From positions 558,001 to 622,000 of the forward strand of contig JASANH010001018.1 in NCBI GenBank assembly GCA_030248295.1: a stretch of DNA of 64,000 nt, in the 5' to 3' direction. The translations under genes were made by a program, and so were the position numbers. Of the stretch, positions 24,801 through 35,447 are shown in pieces. The DNA is from Mesodorylaimus sp. YZB2_4. Taxonomy: Eukaryota > Nematoda > Enoplea > Dorylaimida > Dorylaimidae. Within the stretch, counting starts at the first letter, position 1, and each line of letters begins with the position of its first letter. The notes below the pieces were generated by a model. The model was not told the origin of the DNA. It searched no databases and was given only the letters and a program-made list of their open reading frames with translations.

Positions 24801-26286
24801 TGTCGTCGGCAAATCAGTGACTGGCACAACAATAAATGTGCTTTTTGATATTATGCCTTGCGACAAAATCGTCATCGCTGCTGTTGGCGTGGCTGTCAAT
24901 GTGCTCTTTGGTGTGATCATTGTAGTCATGCTAGTTGGCACAATAGGCACGGTTGTTGTTAGCTCTTCTGTCACTGTGCTTAGTGACTCAGATGTCATTG
25001 AGGGGGTTGACAGAATTATCGTTGTGTTTGTTGGAAAAATCGACTCTGCTGCTGTTGGCAATGGTGTAGCGGTCACAAACGTCAGCACCCTTGCTGTTGT
25101 GAGCACTGTTGTGGTCGTGCTTGAGGGTATCTCTATAGTTGTGGTTAGAGTCGTTTCCTGCGTTGCTGTGCTTGATGTCGTTGTGGTAGACGTTGTTGTT
25201 GTCGAAGTTGTAGTCGCCGTAGTGAATGGGTTCGGAGTTGCAGTCGTCGTAGTGGATGGGATCGAAGTTGTAGTCGTCGTAGTGGATGGGATTGGAGTTG
25301 CAGTCGTCGTAGTGAACGGGATCAGAGTTGCAGTCGTCGTAGTGGACGGGCTCGGAGTTGTAGTCGTCGTAGTGGATGTTGTTAAGGTTGTAGTGGATGT
25401 TGTTGAGGTTGTAGTGGATGTTGTTGAGGTTGTAGTTGAAAGCGTGAGATTCAAAGAACAATTTCCAGCTGACCAGGCGCATCTAGGTGGCACACTGGAG
25501 AAAAAAGTGAAGTTGCTGCCACTGCATTTAGCGGTGCTGTCAGTCTTGCAACCTAAAAGTCCGTGAGTATGATTTTTGTATTTGCGGATCGCAGCGAGAA
25601 GGAGCATCAATTTCCTTACTTAGTTGGCAGAGTACCCCCTTACTCTCGCTGCATGGCCTGCCGTAAAATGTTTGTGGCTGAGATATGTTAATGGCCAGAC
25701 AATAAGGATTGCCTGAGCTTGCATTGCTTGATGCTACTTGTACTGGAATTTCACTGGATGAAACTTGAGACCCTGAATAGGTCGCGCTTGCCATCCAACA
25801 GTAATCGGAGAGTGTGTCCCCTTGATAGGTCGAACGCGCCCCCAACCAGAGCAAATGAGTTGTGTTTGAGCTTGACAACGATGCTTGTATTTGGGCAGTG
25901 ACATTTGCGTACATGTTGGATGTACTGACAAATGTGGCCAGCCGCCCGTATCCCATACTTGGATTAAACCAGTTACTGACCCCATTGTTGCATATGCTTG
26001 AGCCACTGTTCCAATTTGTGACACTCCGTTTGACCAGAACGAAACAGCTTGTTCCGTAGTTTGCGACTGCGAGAACATCGTTTTGGACGCTGGCTTTGAG
26101 AGTACTGCAAGGCGAAGAAGTCGTTTGACCTAAAAATGTATGGTAAATAAGTCTGAGAATGGGAAGGGCTGGTCATGACTTACAGCCTGCGACATAACTT
26201 GCGCCACCACTACTGCTTGCGGTAGATCTTTGAGAGATAGAAGCGATGAGAAAAACAGCTAAAACTGTTTTCACCAATGTGGCCAT
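18831..26286 (-). CDS. CTLD-mucin-TSP1-7TM adhesion-receptor-like protein C
   Basis: Eleven exons: 26286-26184, 26129-25620, 25552-20558, 20501-20350, 20286-20177, 19847-19739, 19683-19524, 19462-19396, 19335-19195, 19136-18968, 18908-18831; 6,594 nt, 2,197 residues, no internal stop. Exon 1 is a signal peptide (MATLVKTVLAVFLIASIS). Exon 2 is one CTLD (CFVL, YGRLATF, LWLGAR, DYCWM, PYCLA, terminal CQL). Exon 3 is a ~1,665-residue Ser/Thr/Ala mucin with minisatellite blocks. Exon 4 is TSP1 (CERIDWEPYSACTAQCG). Exons 5-10 give seven helices: MMNIGCVWILVSLAL, DISLFLAHLLVLF, ICKLAALGLQYFF..., WGVPAITTGV, CWVNLGDLVALGTF, GAQFASWLM, and FGLNAALGILIYVYH. The last exon is a basic tail. Lengths of the TM2-TM7 exons equal those in B. 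This is the best intact single-lectin copy. A SINE lies in the intron between TM1 and TM2. Function unknown; surface receptor inferred. Confidence 0.9.
19968..20118 (+). repeat. tRNA-Glu-like SINE, copy 2 (inside intron of C)
   Basis: Contains CTGCCTCTCACGCCAG and the 3' segment GTCCCTTCACC.TCGAGTGCGC shared with the copy at 26787; the middle has diverged and the B-box is damaged. It is antisense to gene C within intron 20176-19848. Confidence 0.75.
23548..23703. repeat. 24-bp minisatellite in mucin C
   Basis: About six near-perfect tandem 24-bp units, coding on the minus strand for repeats of SSVADVSA. Units are almost identical, so the array is recent or homogenised and probably varies in length. 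Confidence 0.9.
25218..25440. repeat. 30-bp and 21-bp minisatellites at the start of mucin C
   Basis: At 25218-25370 a 30-bp unit repeats about five times and encodes Thr-rich decapeptides such as PIPSTTTTTT; at 25370-25440 a 21-bp unit repeats about three times and encodes STTTSTT. They lie just after the lectin-proximal Cys cluster. Confidence 0.85.
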
Positions 26287-26786
26287 TTAAGAAAAATTTT
26301 TCAGCTTCTTCTGGTACACCATAGTTGGGGCAACTGTAACACCAAGTTTTCTCTAGGGAACCCACAAACGAGACCTCCCTTCTTTCGCTTCAATGCGATC
26401 CGTTATGTCAAATAATTACTCTACTGTACATTCTCGACCTTATGTATCTACATTATTTATGATTTTCGACGATAGTTGCCGAGAGGGTAGAACGAAATTT
26501 TTCTATGGTCATACGAGTACGACCGCTGCCCAGCAACTGCACTGTTGGCGAGCCGCCTCCTCACAAGCGAGGCCGCTGCGCTTTCGGATGCTGCTTGCTG
26601 GAGCAGAGACCTTGCTTCGACAGCGTGTTATGTACATAATTTTCCAAGTAAGACAATGGTAAATCTTGTCAAGTGCGCTTCTTTGTGGGCTTTGAAACTA
26701 TTGAGACGAAAATCTATTTGCTTTCGTTAGTGCTCTCCACGCCCACTCTTCCAGTTCTCGAGCGACAACGCGGTTGGCGCCAATGG
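26287..26786. other. 5' flank of copy C
   Basis: No gene seen. It should carry the promoter of copy C; I cannot point to a specific element. Confidence 0.35.
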
Positions 26787-26935
26787 CCGGCCTCGTGGCC
26801 TGGTGGGTTAGGCGTCTGCCTCTCACGCCAGGTGCGCAGTTACGGGCGAGTGTTCGACTCGCGGGCCAGTAAATCATTTCGCGTAAAATGTGTCCCTTCA
26901 CCCTCGAGTGCGCATAAGCGTTTGGTGATGTGGTA
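26787..26935 (+). repeat. tRNA-Glu-like SINE, copy 1 (best preserved)
   Basis: A-box-like TGGCCTGGTGGG, an anticodon-like CCTCTCACG (Glu CUC position), and B-box TGTTCGACTCG, followed by a non-tRNA body ending TGTCCCTTCACCCTCGAGTGCGC. Three further copies in this window share body and ends, which makes this an RNA polymerase III-derived SINE family and not a tRNA gene. Confidence 0.85.
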
Positions 26936-27738
26936 AAACATGAACATGGCAATTTTCGAAGGGAAAATGTGTCATTATCTTAATACCACTGCGTGTCCGG
27001 TTACACACACTTGACGGGTAAAGAATCGACGGCCGACTACCATATTCGGCAAATTTCTGTACGCCCAGCTAGTCCGTAGCGCGTCCAAGACAACGCAAAC
27101 GAATATTTGTGGAACATTTGCGACCAAAAATGAGTGGAATTGCAGAACATTGATGTACTAAGGGTCTTTTACAGCGAAGAGGGAATCTAACTCAGAAATT
27201 GGTCAGTTTCGTCTAAAAATGCGAAAAGACTTCCTATAGAACAAAACTTTGCTTCTTGGTGAATCTGGTAACTTGATAGCCCAATAACTGGATATGCTAT
27301 CCGATCCACCCCTTGTCCCTACGTACACTACTTATCGTTCGTGGAAGCAAGTGGTATAATCAGCAGTGATAGCTGTCTGTTGAAAAAGTTAACTTGTGGA
27401 CTTGACGTCTGAAATACTGTTTAACTGCCAAGAAATCGCGGCACAGTTATCAGTGGTCCAGTTGTAAGAAGTGTAGTGTAGCTCCCTGTGCGCGCAGCCA
27501 GGGCATCAATCAGTGAGTGAAAGCATGTGCATAGGCGGGCCAGGGCCAATTCAATAGGACACGCAAGAAGTATTTGTTGCTGCTGCAGTTACCCCAAATA
27601 AGTTTAGTTTCGGGTTCTCACATTGAGCATAACATGTTGGCTTCATATAGGCTAACTAAACCAACAGCATTTCTCATTCTTGCAACCCTCGATAGCAAAG
27701 CAGATCGCAATTTATTGCGGCATTCCATAAAACGAAGA
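26936..27738. other. Intergenic region
   Basis: About 800 bases with no recognisable gene or repeat; it lies downstream of the kinase relic. Confidence 0.4.
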
Positions 27739-29423
27739 TTATGTAACTCCAAACATCGGGGGGAGCAAAGTCTTCAACTCAGTTGACACTGTTGCGATTA
27801 ATTCCATCATGTTGTTCCAATTTGACGGAGATATCGATTGACCAATTTTAAACAGTTTCTGTTTACAGTATGAAAATGACGGGCGATCAGATTTGCTTTG
27901 AGCCCTGCTCTGACACATGAGTTGGTAGCTGAAAAGGAAAAGGTCAAAAATGAGCACCTTGCTTCTACCAATGTGGTCAGGGTGCCAAGCAGAGTACACG
28001 GCAGAGCACAATATAGCGAACAATGGCATTACTCACACTCTGTTAGGGCAGTGTCTGAGAGCTTCTAGCCGCTCACTTTTGAAAAGCTTTACCAAATGTT
28101 CAGCACACTCGACGAAGGGGTACGGATCACACCCCTAGCTGAATAGCTCCCACAGGACTGTGCCGAATGACCATCTGAAAAACGTGAATCTGTACTTGGC
28201 GGTCAAAAAGAAGGAGTCAAACACGGTAGAGTATGTGACCTATCGGATCCAGTGTAATCCTGGATCAAGATAGCTTCGGGTGGCATCCACTTGAATGGCA
28301 CAGGTCGGCCACCGCGCGACATATCACGCTTGCGCGCTAATCCAAAATCAGACACCTTGACCACGTAGAGGTCGATCAAAAGCATGTTTCGCAGTGCGAC
28401 GTCGCGATGGATTATCTGCGAGCACAGAAACGAGTTTATGCCCCGAGATCCTATTCGGCTCCAGAAACGCGCTTACATTTTTGAAGACCAGAATTCCGCT
28501 CCGCTTGCGATTTGATAAGCAAAGAACAACAAATCTAGTTCGGTGACGACGTTTTCATACGTTTGCTTCTTAAAAAATGGGCTAGAATAATCAGACAGGG
28601 GCTGCTGTGGCCTGCAGCAAACACCCGTACAGCCATGAAATAGATGAAAACACCGTTTGGACAAATACGCTTTGAGGGAGCCGAACTCGCAGTACTCGAG
28701 GACGGCACCCAACCGGCCATCCTTCCGAACTGTGCCCAGTAAATGCAACACATTTTTGTGCAAGCCGCAGTGCATCATCAATCTGCTCTCACCTTTAAGC
28801 AAACCTCGATCAATCGATGCAGAAGCGTTATCTGCAAGAACAGACATGGACTGATAAATAAGTTGACGGCGTAGAATTACCTAGCGAGAATTTTACAGCA
28901 GCTTCTAATTTTCCGCCTTTGCTGAATGTTATATAAACCAGACAGACCACACCGTAGGCTATAGAACCGAGTATGAAATCAGTAACGGCCACGTTGTCGG
29001 GTGATATCTCATAATTTGAATCGCTGGCCGAACGGGATTCTTCGGGGACATTCGACGGCAATAGCGCATGTATTCCAAAATCATCTGCTCGTCAAAAATG
29101 CCTTTTCTCTATAATCACCTGTTTTAAAACATAGGCTGATTTTTGTAATAACTCATCTTGTTCAAAAGCTTGTTCTCGTTCTTGTTTCGGCTCTGGCTCT
29201 GAAATGCATTAGCTGCTTCTGTGACTAAGTTCAACTGTTCTGGGCCAAAGATGCCGAAACGGCGTACGTAGTTGCACAAATATTCGTCTAGCCTCGAGCT
29301 CGTTTCTGAGATCTCCATCGGAGCTTGCTCTTCTTGAGGAGTCTTATCGACAGATTCATATCGCTTCGTTTTTCCCTCTGTGGCTGAGACTTGCCGCCTT
29401 CTTTCATTCCAAAAAGCAATAAC
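27739..29423 (-). pseudogene. Receptor tyrosine kinase relic (PDGFR/VEGFR-like kinase domain)
   Basis: Exon-like pieces give a nearly complete kinase domain. 29423-29124: juxtamembrane (VIAFWNERRRQ...). About 29090-28896: Gly-loop GSIAYGVV and AAVKF with the ATP-binding Lys. About 28850-28477: alpha-C GESRLMM, hinge VLEYCEFGSLKAYL and a kinase insert. 28415-28240: IIHRDVALRNML, SDFGLARKRD, PFKWMPPEAI. 28174-28065: WSFGTVLWELFS, then TAG, then GCDPYPFVECAEHL. About 27920-27739: YQLMCQSRAQSKSDRPSFS. Two breaks: the TAG at 28135-28137 where the family has a codon, and a frame conflict between the exon ending at 28477 (phase 2) and that starting at 28415 (phase 0). No signal peptide, ectodomain or transmembrane exon is visible upstream. 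The HRD, DFG and VAIK-type residues are intact, so the decay looks recent. Assembly errors could mimic it. Confidence 0.8.
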
Positions 29424-29665
29424 CTGAAAACAAGACTATCATCGGTGCTACATTCCACTTTCAAGCTAACTGCTCATAAACTTACACGAGATCGACAGCT
29501 CGACTTGTTGTCCAATCTTATCGTTAGTCCATAGAAAGCCCTCAAAAATGGAATTTTCAATGTCGGGACCTGCCCAATTCGTAGGAGTAGGATAATAGCG
29601 CAATTCAAGAGAGGAAGCAAGGAAAAATAGGAAAAGTTACTTGATTGCTGTTCCTGATTCTTAAT

Positions 29666-30467
29666 CTAGACTCTAGCAGCTAAATAGAGACCTCGCGTTC
29701 CAAGTCGCAAAACCACTGATAGCGCAGCATAAATAAGGAATCGACGCTGCTGTAAATTGAGGGCAGATTTCGTTTTTCTTTGCAGCATACGGAAAGTAGA
29801 GAGCCGTCTCGATTTGGCAAAGCATCGCATTATTATAAACAAGTAGGTATGTGAGACCGAGTACAGCAGTGACCAAGACCACGAGCGAGTTCGTGTAATC
29901 CTCGAGATACGAGTACTGAAAGTGTGTTTCGTATTCTGAACACAGTCCAGTGAAGTCTGGGTCGCGTTTGGCAACGAAATAAGCAGAGCTCGAGGCGCAA
30001 CCCACGGATATGAGAAAGGCCAGTGCACTCATGATAATGAACCAGGATGGGTGACTAGTCGCACCGGAGTGTCTCCATGGCCATCCAGTCGTTATACGAT
30101 GGGTGGCCTCGATCAAAAGGAACATGGTTTGCCAAGAGGACATTGTGAACCCGATGTGAAATGTGGCCAGTATCAGTGAACATGCTACTGGTCGAATGGC
30201 AAAGCAGAATGATGATTGGACAAGGCGAAGCGCACTCAAGGTGAACAAACCCCATGAATAACAACTGTCAGATGCTGCTTGTCCTCCCAGCAGAAACCTG
30301 GTCGATCGAGGGTAATCTGGGAACACGCAGTAGACGAAGACGGCGGTGCCCTGCAGGCCAATGTTGCCTAGTAGTAGAGCTAAAAGGCTTGCTATTCCGT
30401 AAGGGCTTAAGAAAAAGGAAGCGGGGCTGCTTCGTGGCAAAGAAAGTGAGGTCAGGCTCGAAGACAT
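29666..30467 (-). pseudogene. Truncated, frameshifted 7TM receptor
   Basis: The start at 30467 opens a frame with helices at PYGIASLLALLLGNIG (TM1), the YSWGLFTLSALRL region and RPVACSLILATF (TM2-3), SWFIIMSALAFLISVG (TM4) and NSLVVLVTAVLGLTYLLVY (TM5). After TM5 the protein-like sequence continues in the next frame (CFAKSRRLSTFRMLQRK, then QQRRFLIYAALSVV), so one base appears gained or lost between about 29810 and 29870. It then stops at 29666 inside TM6, and TM7 is missing. Without a hidden exon this cannot be a complete receptor. It resembles orphan chemoreceptor-type GPCRs only in general topology; I do not name a family. Same strand as, and just upstream of, the kinase relic. Confidence 0.65.
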
Positions 30468-30889
30468 GAATAGATGTTACAGGAGAGTGCGTGGCTGGTA
30501 GAGGAAACATGGGGGGTAAGGGAAAATATGACTGCAAATGGCGGCTCGTTTATATTAGCGGCGAAGAGCATGCAGATTAACAACAGCATTCATCGAGCAA
30601 GACGGTTTATCGCTGATAATAGGCCATATATCCATCATGCTTATGGTTTATGGACATTCGCTTTCGCGGACTAACGATCCGTCAGGTGCGCCCAGGACTC
30701 TCTTCCCGGCTAAGCTAACAGCTTTAATAAAAGCGGCGTGGCTTTTTTTACGTGCGTTGTTCCACAAATGAAATTGCAATTATGATTCCTTTTTAAAAAC
30801 CATTAAAGCACAATTTCGATTTGCCATCATTGCGTTCACAATTTATCTTAGCATTATTTATCGTAACCTATTTATACTTATTTATCTTA
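30468..30889. other. Short intergenic spacer
   Basis: About 420 bases between the broken 7TM receptor and the lectin relic; nothing recognised. Confidence 0.4.
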
Positions 30890-31769
30890 AACATCCGACG
30901 AAGTTGTGCTCGATGGGGGGTGACTCGGCATTGCAGGACCGTCTTCTGACAGAAATGTTGAAATTGCCAGTGTCATTGGTGCAGCTTGTTCCGAAGTTGC
31001 AGCTACAACTAAACTTGAGGTCGACAAAGTGCTGCCTGTGTTTAGTAACGCTGTTGTAGGGACAGAGATGAGTTCGATAAATGCCTCTTCTGTGGTTTTC
31101 AGCGTGCTGTGTAGTTTGTATGAGCCAAGCGTACTTTTAGCCTTCAGATTATCGTTTACCGTATTTCCTCGAAATTCTCCTCCCCCCTCTGATTATTCTC
31201 CCCGTCTATACCCCGATTGAACATGCATTACGTATGCATCTACACCCCGGCGTATGCGCTACGTATGCATTTATACGTGAGTTTTACCGTATTTCCTCGA
31301 AATTCTCCTCGGGGGAGAAATTTTTTCTGGGCTGGAGAAATTGAATGGCTGTGCTGGATCAGTAGCGAGAGAAAAGGGGTTGAAGCGTCGGCTCCACTTT
31401 TCAAGAGTGTCGTGTTAACTGAAATCGCTTCTGAAGAAACCTGAGATCTGGAAGTCGCGAAATCTTCCATCCAGCAAAAATCAGCCAGCTGGCTGCCAGT
31501 ACCACTGATCTTTGCCTGAGCGCCCAGCCAGACTGCGCTGCCAGCAAGGGTGGTGGCATCCAATTTCTGTTTCAGATTTCCAATGAAGTTCAGATAGTCG
31601 GTCGAGTTCTTTAAAACAGCAGGCCGGGAATATCCATACTTGAGGTTAGGGCAATCTTTAGCTGTGTTCTTCCATGTGTCAACTCTGTCCAATCGGATCA
31701 GATAGCAGATATCGTTGTACATGTAGGTGATTGTGTTTTTGTCTCCAGTGCATGCTGTGGTGGCGTTAC
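30890..31769 (-). pseudogene. Broken CTLD-mucin family copy
   Basis: A CTLD exon opens at 31769 after the same CAATAG acceptor as CTLD-2 of gene D and is very close to it (TYMYNDICYLIRLD, LAGSAVWLGA). It carries a 4-base deletion near 31378 where gene D reads GGGGTTTTTCGAAG and this copy GGGGTTGAAG; the frame is lost before the terminal Cys-Glu. Similarity ends near 31340 at an inserted repeat. Beyond the repeat, 31140-30890 again reads as Ser/Thr-rich mucin (HSTLKTTEEAF, PTTALLNTGSTLSTSS). No TSP1 or membrane exon follows. Clearly a dead or dying relative of gene D. Confidence 0.8.
31154..31325. repeat. Interspersed repeat splitting the CTLD relic
   Basis: The word TTTACCGTATTTCCTCGAA plus ATTCTCCTC occurs twice (about 31156-31184 and 31283-31311), flanking a C-rich spacer with a CATTACGTATGCAT palindrome. 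It sits exactly where lectin similarity ends and mucin similarity resumes, so it is probably an inserted element. Confidence 0.6.
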
Positions 31770-34726
31770 CTATTGAGCAAATTGAACGTAAAGCGCAGTA
31801 AATTAGGGGGAGTAACCGTGGAGACTGATGGAGCTCTAGCACCACGCCAGAAACCCAGGTCAGCGAGCCAAGTCTTATGGCCTGGACCATGGCTGAAACA
31901 TCACCCTGACGGGTGACACACCCAGCTGTAGGTTCTGTGCACAGAATCGACTGAAAAACGAGCCTCTACACTACGATATTTCTAAAAAAATCTGTTATTA
32001 GACAACGAAAAGGTTAGCCCAGCCGCCCTACTCTAACAAAATGCAAGGCGAGACGAGGTTGAGTGGGCCGGTGTATCTACGGTTATGTTACGTTCAGGAC
32101 GAGGCTCACAATCGTACTCTCACATTCACCAACAACGCACGCCTCTGTGATGTACTCGGTGCATCGTGAAATCATGGGGTCGACTCCTTGTGGGATTTTA
32201 TTCTTTCTGTTTTTCACCCAAGGCTAGTACCCACATGAATATATTTATTCCTATTATGGAGTAAGTTTGGAAGTTTGAGGTTTTGGAATACGATTGCCTT
32301 TTGTTACCTCGAACTTACTTAGGAAACAGTGAAACCTGCTGCAGTAAGGTTGCATCTGCCGTGACAGCACGAGTACTGCATGTGTAGCACCTACCCAGTG
32401 ACACTAGAACAGGAAGTTCAGCTTCTGTGGAGCCAGCATGCTAATAGCTTTCGGCGTACAACTTCTGCAATAGAACTAACGGCCAGTGGCCCTTGCGTTG
32501 CCATCTCTCCAGTGCCTGCATGAAGTGGCTGAGGTACGGGACGCATTGTTACACCTTTTATTACTGACAGCGAAGCAATTGTTTGACCACAATTTTTCTA
32601 CAGACGCCGCCGAGGGAGCCCAGCCAACCTTGTCTCGCCTTGCATTTGGTTAGAGTAGGGTGGCTAGGCTAACCTTTTCCTTGTCTGATAAGAGATTTTT
32701 AAGAAATACTAGTACTTTTTTGCACCCACATTTGGGTGGAATTCAGAATAGATAGAAGAAATTGTCGTCCAGTCCCTCCTGAGCTGACGCAAATTTCGTC
32801 CAAAGAAGGTTGCCACGTATGCTCTGTCACTGTAGCCTACTGCGCGTAAGCTCCAGAGTGGCTGGGCTACACAGGCAACTAATGTGTCTGTTGATTGGCG
32901 GGGTTCACACTATTAAGCACTCCATTGACGGTTGTGCTGGTACCGTAATGTGCCAGTTGTGCCAGCAAATAAAACAGACGTTTGAGTTACTTTCTGGTGA
33001 CAAACGGCCTCAAGTTACGCGACAAATATTCTTTGCTACAGACGATGTACAGTAGCTTGCACAGCAGGTAGATTTTTCTAAAATTTTGGGCTTCGAAATC
33101 AAAACAATAAAAAGCAAGCCAACTAATCCTCCAAAGAATAGCAAAAAATTCAACCAGACTAAACAAAAAAGAAGACTCGTCTCGCCCGGGAATTTTTACG
33201 AAGGGTAACTACGGCTAACGGAAACAGCACTTGCGCACCGCACGGCTAATAAAAACATTCCGCCTGCCGGCAGTATGCGTTAAAATCCAGTTTTTCGAGC
33301 ACAAAAAATTAATTAGCGCGAATATTAAAATCCCACCCTCAAAAGAATAATTCTCGCTATGAGAGCTTTCAGAAAAACCAACTCTTTCGTCCGTAGCTTT
33401 AGTGGTTATTGCTGTGGACAGGACGTCGTCGTCTTCCGTCGTCATCTCTGGAGCAGCAAAACTTGCATTTTGGATCTCGAGAACGGCCGAGACATTTCCA
33501 ACAAAACTTTGCACAATTATTGGCCATGATTAACATGGCTCATCCCCAAAATTTTGTGCATTTTTGTTAATTTGTTGTCGAGTTATGGACGGGCAAAGTT
33601 GCGCAGCGCAGACTTTTTGTGCATAGTCCCTCGGCTCATTCAATCAGTAAGTAGGTCTTCTAGAAACATGTAGGTGCAAAGCTGTGATAGAAATGCCATA
33701 ACACCAGCCCCCTATTGTAGTGTACACTGAGGCAAAGCAGTGACAAGAACAGCGACAGGTAGTCGATTTGATAAATTCGAGAAACTCAGACAGTCAGAAT
33801 ACCAGTGGCCTCCTGCATTGGAACCCTATGCGCACTGTTCACACAATCTGATTTGGAAATGGTCAATGGTCAATTTAAGTCATCGAGCATAGCAATGGTG
33901 GGCTTGGGGATAAAATCGGTGAGACAGGAATGTCCTTAAGTGTGATCGTGCCTGCGTTCAAATCCTCCTGCATCTATCAAATTTACTTCTTTTTTTGTCG
34001 TGCAACGACCGTGTCGATTTGTGAGTCGTCATCTTCTTGAACAGGAAATTTTGGCTTGTTCAGGCCAATAAAAGTGCAGGCGCACTTCTAGGTTGCGTGG
34101 GTGAACTTTGCAGCGCAGTGCATTGGAGAATGCACCTCGAAAATCATCTCGCTCGCACAACAAGAACGTCATGCAAATCTTGCGTGCTGCCCGCAAGGAA
34201 TCCTGTGTAAGGCCCGTCCCTGACGAGAAAGCAAATAAATCTAGAGGCGAAAACGGGGAGACATAGGCGACTGTGAGACTGGCAATCAGAGTTTTTACGG
34301 GGGTTTTCTCATAACGGAGTTGGTGTCTGGCTTGTTCGCACAGCAACTTGAACACCAATTATGCTGCTAAAAAACACCAAAAACCTCTCATTCTCGGGCA
34401 TGGAGCAACAATCGATGCTTGTGATCAGGCTTGATGCTTGCTCAAATGATAAAGGAAAGAGAAACTGCAAAACCAGACATTGACCATTGTCCACTGCTTT
34501 AGGCTGTAGAGGCTTTGTCACAGTCTCCAGTAGCGCCGACAATTAGACACAAAGTGAAACATATTTAGGATTTCATAGCCACGGTACTCATACATGGCGT
34601 GCATGCCACACGTTCGAGTAGAAAGAGAAAGATCTCACAGTCAGTGGAAATCCATTCACCGTTTACACTCGGAGAAAACCCCTCGTGATATGAGTGATTG
34701 GGAAAACTCTAAAAGACAGCATCAGC
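31770..34726. other. Intergenic region
   Basis: About 3 kb without a gene I can support. A tRNA-like stretch with a B-box GCGTTCAAATCC lies at about 33905-33975. The minus-strand frame at 33215-33514 has two N-glycosylation sites and one hydrophobic stretch but no recognisable family or clear splice sites. Confidence 0.35.
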
Positions 34727-34835
34727 CCCCCTGTCGGATAGAGCGGAATGGGCGCTGTGTGGCTCAGGAGTTCTAGGCAATGCGCTGGGAATTAACTAGT
34801 TGCGGGTTCTACCCTCATCAGACCCTCTGCTTTTG
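34727..34835 (+). repeat. tRNA-like repeat
   Basis: TGTGGCTCAGGAGTTC resembles an A-box and GCGGGTTCTACCC a B-box with ordinary tRNA spacing, but the stems do not pair into a tRNA. Probably a decayed SINE. Confidence 0.4.
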
Positions 34836-35447
34836 CGACGCTTTTTGTTTCGAAGCTCTACTGTACAGTGCGTACTAGCCTCGCACTTTCGTCAAGACAT
34901 GTTTCTATACTAATCAATTTGTGCTTTCACCACTAGCGCATGCCTGCTGCAGTCAGAGTGTGTGATCAACTACTTTTTATGTGCATGGACAGACTAGACT
35001 TTGAGATTTGAGCAGGGCATCTGATAGGCAGGCATCAGCGCTGCGCCTTATTGATCTTCGGCATTGCAAGACAAACAACAGACAGGCGGAAGGGGCGTAG
35101 AAGATCATTGCAATGTGTTAGTATAGGGGCGACTGGACCAGCCGAGCACACTTATAGAAACCCCTTTTGCGTAAGCGGACTCTCTGGTTCTCGCAACGAA
35201 AATACGAACATTTTCCCGTCCCAAGAATTCCTGGCCGAGAACCCTTACGTATCTCCTTTTAATGGCAAACTCGTCGAAAGTGCAGGAACATCACACCAAG
35301 TCCTTACAACGATCAAATGCGCAGGAGCTTGCTGCTGGGCATTTTGTCTGAGTTTTCAGACCTTCAAATGGCGTCACAGATGTGGTGGTCTGGTAAGAAA
35401 GTTGACATGTTGAAGGCGGATGTCATAATGGTGCGCTTAGACGTACA

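Noticed and set aside
24988..25482. Asn/Tyr/His-Asp-rich repeat protein on the minus strand
   Set aside because: Out-of-frame reading of the Thr-coding minisatellite of mucin C.
23407..25566. 719-residue open frame on the plus strand
   Set aside because: It is the antisense of the mucin exon of copy C. Ser/Thr codon repeats produce long Val/Ala-rich antisense frames; there is no signal, domain or splice support.
26787..26860. A functional tRNA-Glu gene
   Set aside because: A and B boxes are present but the acceptor and D stems do not pair, and the same sequence with a non-tRNA tail recurs four times; a SINE fits better.
33215..33514. Small secreted or membrane protein
   Set aside because: One hydrophobic stretch and two sequons, but no recognisable signal peptide, splice sites or family; too short to support.
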